Source: Sphingomonas sp. HF-S4 (GTDB lineage Bacteria > Pseudomonadota > Alphaproteobacteria > Sphingomonadales > Sphingomonadaceae). From it: a stretch of DNA of 64,000 nucleotides. Numbering within the stretch: the first letter of the stretch is position 1; each line of letters begins with the position of its first letter. The position numbers were made by a program, and so were the translations under genes. Location: NCBI RefSeq assembly GCF_032911445.1, contig NZ_JAWJEJ010000001.1:3224001-3288000 (forward strand), written 5' to 3'. Below the pieces are notes generated by a model. The model saw only the letters and a list, made by a program, of their open reading frames with translations. It had not been told where the DNA came from and searched no databases. This document shows, piece after piece, positions 1-8,523 of this stretch.

Positions 1-720
1 CGTGGCGAGGAGCGCGACCAGCGAGGCGGGACCCAGCCTGCCGAGCAGCCGATCGAGCGCCAGCTGACCGCCCGAGGCGAGCACCGCCGCCCGGACGAGC
101 TGGGCGACGATCACGGGAACGACGATGTAGAGCACGACGGACAGGAGCAGCGTGTCCCAGGGGACGGTCACCGATGCGACGCCGAGCAACAGGGCGACGA
201 GCGGCGCGAACAGGAAGATCATGAGCAGATCGTTCAGCGCGACCTGGCTGAGCGTGTAGGTCGGCTCGCCGTCGCAAAGGTTCGACCACACGAACACCAT
301 GGCGGTGCACGGGGCGGCGGCGAGCAGGATCAGGCCGGCGATGTAGCTGGACGCCTGTCCTTCGGGCAGCAGCGGCGCGAAGAGCCAGCCGATGAACACC
401 GTGCCGAGAAGCGCCATCGAGAACGGCTTCACTGCCCAGTTCACGAAGAGGGTAACGCCCACTCCTTTCCAGTGCTGCCGCACCGAACCGAGCGCGCCGA
501 AGTCGATCTTCAGGAGCATCGGGATGATCATCAGCCAGATAAGCGCCGCCACGACGAGGTTGACGCGAGCGACCTCCGCCGCCGCGATCGCCGCGAACGC
601 GCCGGGCAGGACGTGACCGAGCGCGATGCCGATCACGATGCACAGCGCGACAAACAGGCTGAGATAGCGCTCGAACAGGCTCATGGCCGGGCGCGGCGTA
701 GCGGTTGCGAGAGTCGCCAC
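1..720 (-). CDS. acr3: ACR3-family arsenite efflux permease, 3' end outside window
   Basis: Inner-membrane arsenite/H+ antiporter of the ACR3 family, which exports the As(III) made by ArsC. About 240 residues are visible and the C-terminal third lies beyond the window edge. The reading frame shows repeated hydrophobic helices and the ACR3 hallmark APCTAMVFVWSNLCDG, containing the conserved Cys needed for As(III) transport, followed by LSQVALNDLLM. I chose the GTG at 720, directly after the arsC stop; an ATG at 684 (MSLFERYL) is the alternative and family alignments often begin near it. It is last of the visible genes in arsR-arsC-acr3, so it should be induced by arsenite through ArsR. Confidence 0.9.
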   Translation of the reverse strand, partial: MATLATATPRPAMSLFERYLSLFVALCIVIGIALGHVLPGAFAAIAAAEVARVNLVVAALIWLMIIPMLLKIDFGALGSVRQHWKGVGVTLFVNWAVKPFSMALLGTVFIGWLFAPLLPEGQASSYIAGLILLAAAPCTAMVFVWSNLCDGEPTYTLSQVALNDLLMIFLFAPLVALLLGVASVTVPWDTLLLSVVLYIVVPVIVAQLVRAAVLASGGQLALDRLLGRLGPASLVALLAT

Positions 721-721
721 C

Positions 722-1150
722 TCAGACCAGCCGCTCGCCGCTGGCGTCGACGACCTGCTCGCCATCTTCCTTGGAGAACGCGCCCTGCTGCGGTTGCGGC
801 AGGATGTCGAGGACCGCTTCGGAGGGGCGGCAAAGCTTCACGCCTAGCGGGGTCACGACGAGCGGCCGGTTGATCAGGATCGGATGCGCCATCATCGCGT
901 CGATCAGACCGTCGTCGCTCAGGGTCTCGTCGGCCAGGCCGAGCTCGCCATAGGGCGTGCCCTTCTCGCGAAGCAGCGCGCGCGGCGTGATCCCGGCGCG
1001 CTCGATCAGCTGCACGAGCTGCGCGCGGGCCGGCGGCGTCTTCAGATACTCGACGACGTGCGGCTCGATGCCGGCGTTGCGGATCATCGCCAGCGTGTTG
1101 CGCGACGTCCCGCACTCGGGATTGTGATAGATGATGATGTCAGCGGTCAT
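722..1150 (-). CDS. arsC: arsenate reductase, glutaredoxin-coupled ArsC
   Basis: Cytoplasmic arsenate reductase that converts As(V) to As(III) with glutathione and glutaredoxin. The start at 1150 gives MTADIIIYHNPECGTSRNT, the family N-terminus with the catalytic Cys13 in the HNPxCGTSRN loop. Downstream INRPLVVTPLG supplies the Arg that binds the oxyanion. At 142 residues the length is normal for plasmid R773-type ArsC. An in-frame start 12 codons upstream would run into the end of arsR and is less likely. It lies 7 bp after arsR and 1 bp before the GTG of the efflux gene, so the three are one operon. Confidence 0.93.
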   Translation of the reverse strand: MTADIIIYHNPECGTSRNTLAMIRNAGIEPHVVEYLKTPPARAQLVQLIERAGITPRALLREKGTPYGELGLADETLSDDGLIDAMMAHPILINRPLVVTPLGVKLCRPSEAVLDILPQPQQGAFSKEDGEQVVDASGERLV

Positions 1151-1157
1151 TTGAGCC

Positions 1158-1490
1158 TCAGCAGCAGGTGGTGAGTTCGGCGACAAGCGGCTCGCAAAGC
1201 TCCGCGCGGCCCTGGCAGCAGTCCTTGGCCAGAAAGGTCATCAGGTCCCGCAGCGCGTCGATGCGCACCCGCTGGATGAAGTGGCGACCCTGCTTGTCGG
1301 ACTGAACGAGGCCCGCCTTGGCAAGCACGGCGAGATGGGTGGAAAAGGTGCTCTGCGACAGCGCCAGCGCGTCGGCGAGCTCCCCCGTCGAAAGGCCGTT
1401 GGGCTCGTGCCGTACCAGCAGGCGGAAAGTCGACAGCCGCGTGGGATGCGCAAGAGCGGCGAGGATTTCGATGGCGCTGTCCTGGTCCAT
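1158..1490 (-). CDS. arsR: ArsR-family metalloregulatory repressor
   Basis: Winged-helix repressor of the arsenic operon. Residues 10-75 carry the ArsR fold (LAALAHPTRLSTFRLL, then the recognition helix in LSQSTFSTHLAVLAKAGLV). Unlike the E. coli type with its CVC sensor in the DNA-binding helix, Cys residues are clustered at the C-terminus: KDCCQG, AELCEP and a terminal TTCC. That is the arrangement of alphaproteobacterial and actinobacterial ArsR proteins that bind As(III) through C-terminal cysteines. It is first in the operon with arsC and acr3 and has an inverted repeat just upstream that could be its operator. The arsenic role is inferred from context and Cys pattern. Confidence 0.92.
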   Translation of the reverse strand: MDQDSAIEILAALAHPTRLSTFRLLVRHEPNGLSTGELADALALSQSTFSTHLAVLAKAGLVQSDKQGRHFIQRVRIDALRDLMTFLAKDCCQGRAELCEPLVAELTTCC

Positions 1491-1886
1491 GCATCGGGAT
1501 TAGCCGATGTGATTTGGGGCCGCAAGACGTATCGCGTTTTACCGATGCGTTTGGTTTACCTCGTTGGCCGCGTCGACCTGTCAGGGCGTCTGGATTGCAC
1601 CGCAGTGGTTTGACTTCGAAGGTAGCTGCTTGCCAGGCAAGGTGTTGCCAGCCTAACCTTTGTCCGTGCCGTGACATCGGCACCGAGGCGTGAGAACCTC
1701 GTAGGGTATTCTGTTCACTGGCCGACCGCCGGGTGGCCGACGCGCATGTCCAGGCTTCGCAGCTAAAGGCGTCGGCGCATGTAAACCCTACGTGTTCTCA
1801 ACACCCGGCTTCGCCGGAGCCGTCTCGATCGGGAGACGGATCATGGCACGCGCGGCGCGGGCGGACGATATTGGCAGAGGCCAAGG
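1491..1886. other. divergent intergenic region between arsR and the sigma factor gene
   Basis: About 400 bp separate the ars operon (leftward) from the FecI-like sigma gene (rightward). Besides the inverted repeat next to arsR there is a small palindrome CTTGCC-A-GGCAAG at 1629-1641. Promoters for both directions must lie here, but I see no clear -35/-10 pair. No open frame in it looks coding. Confidence 0.5.
1492..1509. promoter_or_regulatory. candidate ArsR operator
   Basis: Perfect inverted repeat CATCGG, 6 bp, CCGATG, one base upstream of the arsR start codon. A further copy of CCGATG lies near 1542. A repressor bound here would block the ars promoter or translation initiation region. 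The symmetry is seen directly; the link to ArsR is inference. Confidence 0.4.
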
Positions 1887-2432
1887 GTGAAGGGGCCGGC
1901 GACGTTTCCGTTGGCCGCGCTTCGTGCCGCCGAGCCGGACGCGGTCGATATCGACCGGCTGTACCGCAGCGAGCGTTCGTCGCTGATCCGCTTCTTCGCG
2001 CGCAACCGTGCATCGGCGCACGAAGCCGAAGACCTCGCACAGGAAGCCTTTCTGCGGCTTGCCCGCGCCGAGGACGGTCCGGCCTCGATCGCGAGGCCCG
2101 CAAGCTATCTGCGCCAGATCGGCCGCAACCTGCTCAAGGACCGGGTGCGATCCGCCGAGTTCCGGCACATGGCGCCCGATGCCGATGTGGAGCACGCCAT
2201 TTCGGACATTGATGAGCTTGGCCGCCTGGAAGCGCGCGATAGTCTGCGCCGGCTCGAGACAGCCATGATTCGTCTCAAGCCGCGGTCGAGGGATATCTTC
2301 CTCGCCCACCGTCTTGATGGCATGACCTATCTCGAAATCGCGGAGAAGACGGGGTTGAGCGTGAAACGCGTCGAGAAGATCATGTCGAAGACGATCGGGC
2401 AGCTGACGCGCTTCATGGAGCAGGATGCCTGA
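1887..2432 (+). CDS. FecI-like ECF RNA polymerase sigma factor
   Basis: Extracytoplasmic-function sigma factor of the FecI group, about 181 residues. Region 2 is seen in DIDRLYRSERSSLIRFFARN and the EAEDLAQEAFLRLAR motif; region 4 carries LKPRSRDIFLAHRLDGMTYLEIAEKTG with the recognition helix SVKRVEKIM. The start is GTG at 1887, preceded by a purine-rich AGAGGCCAAGG stretch. The stop overlaps the start of the FecR gene (TGATG), so the two are translationally coupled. By family logic it is held by FecR and released when the downstream receptor binds its ligand, here probably the lasso peptide or a related molecule. Its target promoter was not located. Confidence 0.9.
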   Translation: MKGPATFPLAALRAAEPDAVDIDRLYRSERSSLIRFFARNRASAHEAEDLAQEAFLRLARAEDGPASIARPASYLRQIGRNLLKDRVRSAEFRHMAPDADVEHAISDIDELGRLEARDSLRRLETAMIRLKPRSRDIFLAHRLDGMTYLEIAEKTGLSVKRVEKIMSKTIGQLTRFMEQDA

Positions 2433-3409
2433 TGCCGGGCGGCGAGGACGCGCGCGAGGAAGCCACACGCTGGTGGGGGCGCATGCACGGGCCCCATGCG
2501 GAGGCGTCGCGCGCCGAGTTCGAACGCTGGCGCGCGGCGGACGCGCGAAACGCCGCCGAATATGCCGCGCTCGAGCGGACCTGGACACTGGCGGAAGGCC
2601 TGGGCGCCACCGCGGTCGGTCGGGACCGGTCACTCAAGCCGCAGCCGCGCCCGCTCGCCTGGGCCACCGCGCCTCGTCTCGCGCTCGCTGCCGCCGCGAT
2701 GATCGTCATCGCGCTGTTCGTGACCCTCCAGCCCGGACGCAACCCGAACCTCTCCCTCGTATCCGTGGCGCACGCGACCTCGGTCGGCGAGATCCGCACG
2801 GTGAAGCTGCCTGACGGGTCGTCGGTAACGCTCGACACCGACACGCGGGTTGAGGTCGCGTTCGACGACAAGGTCCGCAAGGTCAGGCTGCAGCGCGGTC
2901 GTGCGCGTTTCGACATCCGGCCCGAGCCCGCACGCGCGTTCCTCGTCGAGGCGGGCGGGAAGATTGTCTCGGCTCCGCAGGGGAATTTCGACGTCCAGGC
3001 AGCACCGGCCGGGCTTTCGGTCGCGTCGCTGCGGGACGCTCTGGAGGTCCGGCGGCAGACGGAAGGCCTGGATGCAAAGGCGGGACTGCGCATCCAGCCC
3101 GGACAGGCTGTGCGCTTCGCCGCGAGCGGCGAGCCCCTTGCACCCGCCGGGCCGGCCGAGAAGGGGAGCGACCAATGGGTATCGGGAATGCTGGTTTTCC
3201 ACGGCGCGCCCTTGTCGGCGGTGCTTGAGGAAACCAATCGCTACGCTTCGCGCGGCATTGCGCTCGGCGAGCCGTCACTCGGCGCGATCAAGGTCACCGG
3301 AGCCTTCCGTCCGCTTCCCGTGGATCAACTTGCGGCAAGCCTTGCTGCAGCCCTCAAGCTTCGAGTCCAGCGCGACGCCGACGGCAATCTGACGCTCGTC
3401 CGACCCTAG
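2432..3409 (+). CDS. FecR-like anti-sigma factor / sigma regulator
   Basis: Single-pass inner-membrane protein that relays the periplasmic signal to the FecI sigma factor. Residues about 8-55 form the DUF4880 N-terminal domain (EATRWWGRMHG... FERWRAAD). A membrane segment LALAAAAMIVIALFVTL lies near residues 85-102. Then comes the FecR domain, including TVKLPDGSSVTLDTDTRVEV and RVEVAF. The last about 65 residues resemble the short secretin/TonB (STN) module. At 325 residues the length is normal. It overlaps the sigma gene by one base and is followed after 93 bp by the TonB-dependent receptor. Confidence 0.9.
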   Translation: MPGGEDAREEATRWWGRMHGPHAEASRAEFERWRAADARNAAEYAALERTWTLAEGLGATAVGRDRSLKPQPRPLAWATAPRLALAAAAMIVIALFVTLQPGRNPNLSLVSVAHATSVGEIRTVKLPDGSSVTLDTDTRVEVAFDDKVRKVRLQRGRARFDIRPEPARAFLVEAGGKIVSAPQGNFDVQAAPAGLSVASLRDALEVRRQTEGLDAKAGLRIQPGQAVRFAASGEPLAPAGPAEKGSDQWVSGMLVFHGAPLSAVLEETNRYASRGIALGEPSLGAIKVTGAFRPLPVDQLAASLAAALKLRVQRDADGNLTLVRP

Positions 3410-3502
3410 TCGATTTTTTCCGCATTGGAGGGGGGGGTAAGTCCGTCCTGCCCCGTCCCGCCCTGATGTCCGCGCTCTGTGCGCGGACCCGGGAGGGACA
3501 GA

Positions 3503-6421
3503 ATGCGAAAGAAAATCGGGGTTGTGCTTCTTTGTAGCGTGGCAATGTTCGCCACGTCGGCCGCGCGCGCGCAGCAGGACGGCGCGCGCGACTATGATAT
3601 CGTGGCGCAGGATCTTGGCACCGCCATCACGCAGGTCGCGCTCAGGTCCGGCAGGCAGATCATCGTCGCCGACGACCTCGTCAGGAACCGCCGGGCGCCG
3701 GCGCTCCGGGGCCGCTATTCGGCCGATGCGGCGCTCGCCGCGCTGCTCGGTGGCACGGGTCTTCGCGCGATCATCGTCGGCAATACGCTGGTAATCCAGC
3801 GATCCGACGCGCCGGACCAAGATGCGGACGACGGCGGCGACATCGTCGTCACCGGTTCCCGCATCCGCGGCCGTGGTCCGGTAGGATCGCCACTGGTGAC
3901 GATCGATCGCGCGGCCATCGATCAAGCCGGCTTCGCCACGACCCAGCAGATCGTCCAGTCGATCCCGCAGAACTTCGCGGGCGGTGCCAACGAGAATACC
4001 AGCGGCCTGATCAGCGCTGCGGGCAACGGGAACGCCTCGCGCGGAGCCGGCGTGAACCTGCGCGGGCTCGGCCAGAACTCGACGCTCCTGCTCATCAACG
4101 GGGACCGGCCGCCACTGGCCGGTGCGGGTGGGACCTTTTCCGATCTGTCGGTTATCCCCGCCTCGATCATCCAACGGGTCGAGATCGTGCCCGACGGATC
4201 ATCAGCGATCTACGGATCGGACGCCGTGGCCGGGGTCGTCAACGTGATCACGCGATTGAACTTCCACGGCGCGGAGTCCAGCTTTCGGATCGGCACCGCC
4301 GACGGCGACGCACAGGAATATCAGTTCAGCCAGCTTCTCGGCACGCAGTGGGCTTCAGGCGGCCTCGTTCTTGCCTATGAATTCTACAAGCGGGACAATC
4401 TGCTCGCAGCGGATAGGCCCTACGCCACCGAAGATCTGCGGGTACTGGGCGGCCCTGACCGCAGGGGCAATTACGCCAATCCCGGCACGATCTTCGCCGG
4501 CGGGCAGGGCTATGCGATCCCCGCGGGCCAAAACGGTATCGGGCTCACGCCGGCGAGCCTCGCCGCAGGCACCCTCAATCGCGGCGACCGCTGGCTCGGC
4601 ACCGACCTGCTGCCAGACCAGCGGCGCCATTCCGTGTTCGCATCGCTGAGCCAGGACCTTGGTCCGGCGCTGCGCTTCTATGCAAACAGTCTGGTGACAT
4701 GGCGCAACTTCGACGTGGCGGTCCAGCCTAGCGGCGACGCGCGTCGCACCGTGCCGGTGAGCAACCCCTTTTACGTCGACCCGGTCGGCACGCGCCAACC
4801 GATCGGCGTCAATTACAGTTTCGTACGCGACCTCGGTCCCGAGCGCTCGCGCGGGCAGGTACAGGCCTATGGCGCCACCGCTGGCCTCGAGGCCCGGCTG
4901 GGCGCGTGGCGCATCGACGTCCATGGAAACTGGGGGAAGCAGGTCGAGAACTACGACCAGATCAATCGCGTCAACACCGCGCGTCTGGCACTGGCGCTCG
5001 CCGACACCAACCCTGCGACAGCCTATAATCTGCTCGGGGACGGCCCGAATACCAACCCGACGACGATCGAGTCGGTGCGCGGCTATACCAAGAGCCGTTA
5101 TTATGGCGAAAGCTGGTCGGCGACGTTGCGCGCCGATGGGCCGCTGATCGGCCTGCCGGCAGGTGCGGCCCGCCTCGCCGTCGGGGCGGAGTACAGGCAA
5201 GAGCGCTACCGTGCCGGTGAGACCATCTTCTATACCTCGACGCTCACCCCGTCAGTGGCCGCACCTGTGCCCTATCCGGGCGCACGCAAGGTCAGCGCCG
5301 CTTATGCCGAGCTGCTCCTGCCGGTGTTCGGCGAAGGCCTCACCATCCCCGGCTTCCGCCGGCTTGATCTCTCCGCTGCGATCCGGGCCGAGCATTATTC
5401 CGACTTCGGCGGCACGCAGAATCCCAAGCTCGGCTTCACCTGGGAAAGCCTGCGCGGCCTGACGGTGCGCGGCAGCTATGGGACCTCGTTCCGCGCGCCG
5501 CTCTTCAACGAGCTACGGCAGGATCCAACCTCGATCGGCTACTTCGCATGGCCTGCGGCCGATCCGTTATCGCCGACGGGCACGTCCAATCTGCTGGTCA
5601 TTCGCGGTAACGACCCTGACCTGCGCCCGGAACGCGCGACGAGCTGGACGCTGGGCCTTGATTTGAAACCCGCCTTCCTGCCGGGATTCCGGGCCGGCGT
5701 GACCTGGTTCGATGTCGATTACCGCGACCGCATCGCTTCGCCCGTGGCGAACCTCGCCAACTTCCTGATCAACCGCAACGTCTACGACCCTATCCTGAGC
5801 CCGAACCCCTCCCCCGCCCGCATCGCCGAGATTTATGCCTCGCCTTACTATATCGACATCTTCGGCATCCCGCAGACTGCGCCGTTCGTCGCCGAAGCCG
5901 ATGCCCGGCTGCAGAATCTTTCGTCGGTCCGGCAGTCCGGCATCGACGTCGACCTGGCCTATTCCTTCGGCCTCGGGGGCGGGCGTGCCGAGCTTGGCGC
6001 CGTCGGCACCTATATCTTCCACATCCGTCAGGCGCTGACGGCCACTGCCGCGCCGATCGACGTCGTTGATACGGTGGGCAACCCGGTCGATCTGCGGGGC
6101 CGGGCGCGGGTCACCTGGAGCGCAGGCGGGTTCGATGCCGCGCTCTTCGTCAATCATGCGGACGGCTATCTCAATCGCACGACGGCGACCCCGCAGAAGG
6201 TCCAGGCCTGGACGACTTTCGACCTCAATCTGGGCTACCGGTTCACGGATGAGAGCGGCATCTTCAAGGGACTACGCGTCGCCCTGAGCGCCACCAATCT
6301 GCTCGACGCCGACCCGCCCTACGTCACCTATCTGGTAGGCACCTACACCGCTGGCTTCGACGCCGAGAATGCGAATCCCCTCGGCCGCTTCGTCGCTCTC
6401 CAGGTCACCAAACAATGGTGA
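3503..6421 (+). CDS. TonB-dependent receptor with N-terminal STN signalling domain
   Basis: Outer-membrane transducer of about 972 residues. I chose the ATG at 3503 because a GGAGGGA ribosome site sits just upstream; an earlier in-frame ATG at 3479 has none. A signal peptide ends near ARAQQ. Residues about 30-100 form an STN domain (YDIVAQDLGTAITQVALRSG) that contacts FecR. Next come a plug (DIVVTGSRIRG... NVITRL) and a 22-strand barrel ending in aromatic KQW. It is sandwiched between FecI/FecR and the isopeptidase and overlaps the latter by 7 bp. In Asticcacaulis and sphingomonad loci of this design the receptor is thought to import the lasso peptide; the ligand here is inferred. Confidence 0.92.
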   Translation: MRKKIGVVLLCSVAMFATSAARAQQDGARDYDIVAQDLGTAITQVALRSGRQIIVADDLVRNRRAPALRGRYSADAALAALLGGTGLRAIIVGNTLVIQRSDAPDQDADDGGDIVVTGSRIRGRGPVGSPLVTIDRAAIDQAGFATTQQIVQSIPQNFAGGANENTSGLISAAGNGNASRGAGVNLRGLGQNSTLLLINGDRPPLAGAGGTFSDLSVIPASIIQRVEIVPDGSSAIYGSDAVAGVVNVITRLNFHGAESSFRIGTADGDAQEYQFSQLLGTQWASGGLVLAYEFYKRDNLLAADRPYATEDLRVLGGPDRRGNYANPGTIFAGGQGYAIPAGQNGIGLTPASLAAGTLNRGDRWLGTDLLPDQRRHSVFASLSQDLGPALRFYANSLVTWRNFDVAVQPSGDARRTVPVSNPFYVDPVGTRQPIGVNYSFVRDLGPERSRGQVQAYGATAGLEARLGAWRIDVHGNWGKQVENYDQINRVNTARLALALADTNPATAYNLLGDGPNTNPTTIESVRGYTKSRYYGESWSATLRADGPLIGLPAGAARLAVGAEYRQERYRAGETIFYTSTLTPSVAAPVPYPGARKVSAAYAELLLPVFGEGLTIPGFRRLDLSAAIRAEHYSDFGGTQNPKLGFTWESLRGLTVRGSYGTSFRAPLFNELRQDPTSIGYFAWPAADPLSPTGTSNLLVIRGNDPDLRPERATSWTLGLDLKPAFLPGFRAGVTWFDVDYRDRIASPVANLANFLINRNVYDPILSPNPSPARIAEIYASPYYIDIFGIPQTAPFVAEADARLQNLSSVRQSGIDVDLAYSFGLGGGRAELGAVGTYIFHIRQALTATAAPIDVVDTVGNPVDLRGRARVTWSAGGFDAALFVNHADGYLNRTTATPQKVQAWTTFDLNLGYRFTDESGIFKGLRVALSATNLLDADPPYVTYLVGTYTAGFDAENANPLGRFVALQVTKQW

Positions 6422-8523
6422 CCGCGCCTGGAGCGGCAGCGGTCGTCGCCCTGCTCCTCGGCACGATCTCGGTGGCGCACGCAACGCCCGCGACGTGCCG
6501 GGAGCGCCTGTTGCCGCCTCCTTTGGGGGCGGCAACAGGTAAACGGCCAGTGACGGCGCGCGACCTGATCGAACTGCGGGATTTCGGTCCGGCCGACAAT
6601 GCACCGGGCGCGCGGCCGGCTTTCTCGGTGTCGCCCGACGGGCGTGCCGCCGCCCTCGCCATCCGCCGCGCCGACATCGCGAGCGACAGCTATTGCTTCG
6701 GCATCGCGCTCGTACCCCTCGACGGCACCGGAGCCATGCGCCTGCTTGATGTCGGCGGGTCTTTCATTCCCGCGACCAACGATATCCGCGGCATGACCGC
6801 GATCGAGAGCGGGGTTCCGCTCGTCCTCGCCCCGCTCTGGTCGCGCGACGGACGTGCCATCTATTATTTGCGGCGCGACCATGGCGTGACCCAGGTCTGG
6901 CGCGCCGATCTGGCCGGGCGGGCGAGCGCCGTAACCTCGCTCAAGAGCGATGCGCGTTCGCTCGAATGGGCCGCGGACGGGACCACATTGCTGATCGGGA
7001 CCCGCCCCGCACTACCGGCTGCGGAAGCTGCCATCGACCGGGAGGGCCGCGACGGCTATCATTTCGATGCCCGCTTCTGGACGCTGTCCGAGGCCCGTCC
7101 CCGCCCCCGCGCACCCTTGCCCGAGACGGTTCTTCTGCTCGACACCGCGAACGGCCGGCTTCGGTCGGTGTCGTCCGAGGAGTCTGCACAGCTGCGAAAT
7201 CGTGCGGCGGACCGGCCGGCGGGAAGCGCGTTGTTCGCCCCCGGAGCCGGCGGCCGCCGCGCATGGTCGGCGCCGGACGACCCGCGCCTGGTCTTCGCGC
7301 CTGCGCGGCTCCATGTTGCCACTCGGCAAGGAAAAGTCGCCTGTCCCGAGGCGATTTGCGCGCGCCGAGTCGCGGGCATCTGGTGGCGCGAGCCTGACGA
7401 GCTGCTGATCCTGCGCGGCGGCGGGCCCGAAGATCGCGGACAGTTACGCCTGTACCTCTGGCGTCCCGGCATGGAGACGACGCCCCGGTTGCACGTCACG
7501 ACGGACCGTGCGCTGACGGGCTGCACGCTGTGGCGGAAGGCCCTGCTGTGCGCGCGCGAGGCAGCGAACGAGCCCCGCCGACTGGTTGCCATCGATCCCG
7601 AGAGCGGCGCGGAGACACTGCTGTTCGATCCCAATCCCGAGACGGCGAGCCTGGCCCTCGGCGCCGTCCGGCGCCTTGGCTGGGCCAATGCGCTGGGCAT
7701 GCGGACTTACGGCGATCTCGTGCTTCCACCATCGCATCGTTCCGGCCAGCGCCATCCGCTGATCCTCGTCCAATATGTCAGTCGCGGTTTCCTGCGCGGC
7801 GGCACAGGGGACGAGTACCCGATCTTCCTGCTCGCACAGCACGGGTTCGCAGTGCTCAGCTTCCAGCGACCCGCTGCTCTGCCGGCGACCGAGCGAGCCA
7901 CCGACCTCAACGCTCTGCAGCGGATCAACATCAAGGATTGGGCCGAGCGGCGGGCCATCGTCTCGGCGCTCGATCGGGGCGTAGATGCGGCAATAGCGAC
8001 GGGGACCGTCGATCCCGGCCGCCTCGGGATAACCGGCATGAGCGACGGCGCCACTACCACGCAATTTGCGCTCAACAGCTTGAGGCGGTTCAAGGCGGCG
8101 GCGATCAGCACATGCTGTGACGAGCCGAGCAGTCTCTTCACCACGGGCCCGGCTTACCGCGATGCGGTGCTCGCCTGGGGCTATCCGCGCCAGGGAGACG
8201 ATGGTTCCGCCTTCTGGAAGCCGATGTCGCTGGCGGCAAACGCGTCCAACCTGCGCACGCCTTTGCTGATCCAGATACCGGACGCCGAATATCGCTGGTC
8301 GCTCGAGACGGTGTCGGCGCTCGAACAGCATGGCGGGGCGGTCGACATGTACGTCTTCCCCGACGAGAATCACGTCAAGGCGCATCCGGCGCATCGTGCC
8401 GCCATTTACAGACGCTCGGTCGGCTGGTTCGACTTCTGGCTGCGCGGCGTCACCGACTTGCCTGGCCTCGAGGTGGAGGTGACACGCTGGACGGAAATGC
8501 GTCAGGCACTCAGCCGGAGTTGA
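6415..8523 (+). CDS. lasso peptide isopeptidase, S9 prolyl-oligopeptidase family (AtxE2-like)
   Basis: Serine hydrolase expected to open the macrolactam ring of an imported lasso peptide. It has a signal peptide (cleavage after about AHA, residue 23), a beta-propeller region, and a C-terminal alpha/beta-hydrolase. The catalytic triad is visible: Ser543 in GITGMSDGAT, Asp623 in IPDAEYR and His653 in DENHVKAHP. The family member AtxE2 of Asticcacaulis excentricus has the same triad order and cleaves astexins. The start codon overlaps the receptor stop (ATGGTGA), so translation is coupled. The 3' end overlaps the convergent cyclase gene by 22 bp. A general dipeptidyl-peptidase role is excluded mainly by context. 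Confidence 0.88.
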   Translation: MVTAPGAAAVVALLLGTISVAHATPATCRERLLPPPLGAATGKRPVTARDLIELRDFGPADNAPGARPAFSVSPDGRAAALAIRRADIASDSYCFGIALVPLDGTGAMRLLDVGGSFIPATNDIRGMTAIESGVPLVLAPLWSRDGRAIYYLRRDHGVTQVWRADLAGRASAVTSLKSDARSLEWAADGTTLLIGTRPALPAAEAAIDREGRDGYHFDARFWTLSEARPRPRAPLPETVLLLDTANGRLRSVSSEESAQLRNRAADRPAGSALFAPGAGGRRAWSAPDDPRLVFAPARLHVATRQGKVACPEAICARRVAGIWWREPDELLILRGGGPEDRGQLRLYLWRPGMETTPRLHVTTDRALTGCTLWRKALLCAREAANEPRRLVAIDPESGAETLLFDPNPETASLALGAVRRLGWANALGMRTYGDLVLPPSHRSGQRHPLILVQYVSRGFLRGGTGDEYPIFLLAQHGFAVLSFQRPAALPATERATDLNALQRINIKDWAERRAIVSALDRGVDAAIATGTVDPGRLGITGMSDGATTTQFALNSLRRFKAAAISTCCDEPSSLFTTGPAYRDAVLAWGYPRQGDDGSAFWKPMSLAANASNLRTPLLIQIPDAEYRWSLETVSALEQHGGAVDMYVFPDENHVKAHPAHRAAIYRRSVGWFDFWLRGVTDLPGLEVEVTRWTEMRQALSRS

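Noticed and set aside
3420..3502. FecI-dependent promoter before the TonB receptor
   Set aside because: A G-run followed by GTAA lies at 3430-3438, but I have no reliable consensus for this sigma group and see no convincing -10 partner.
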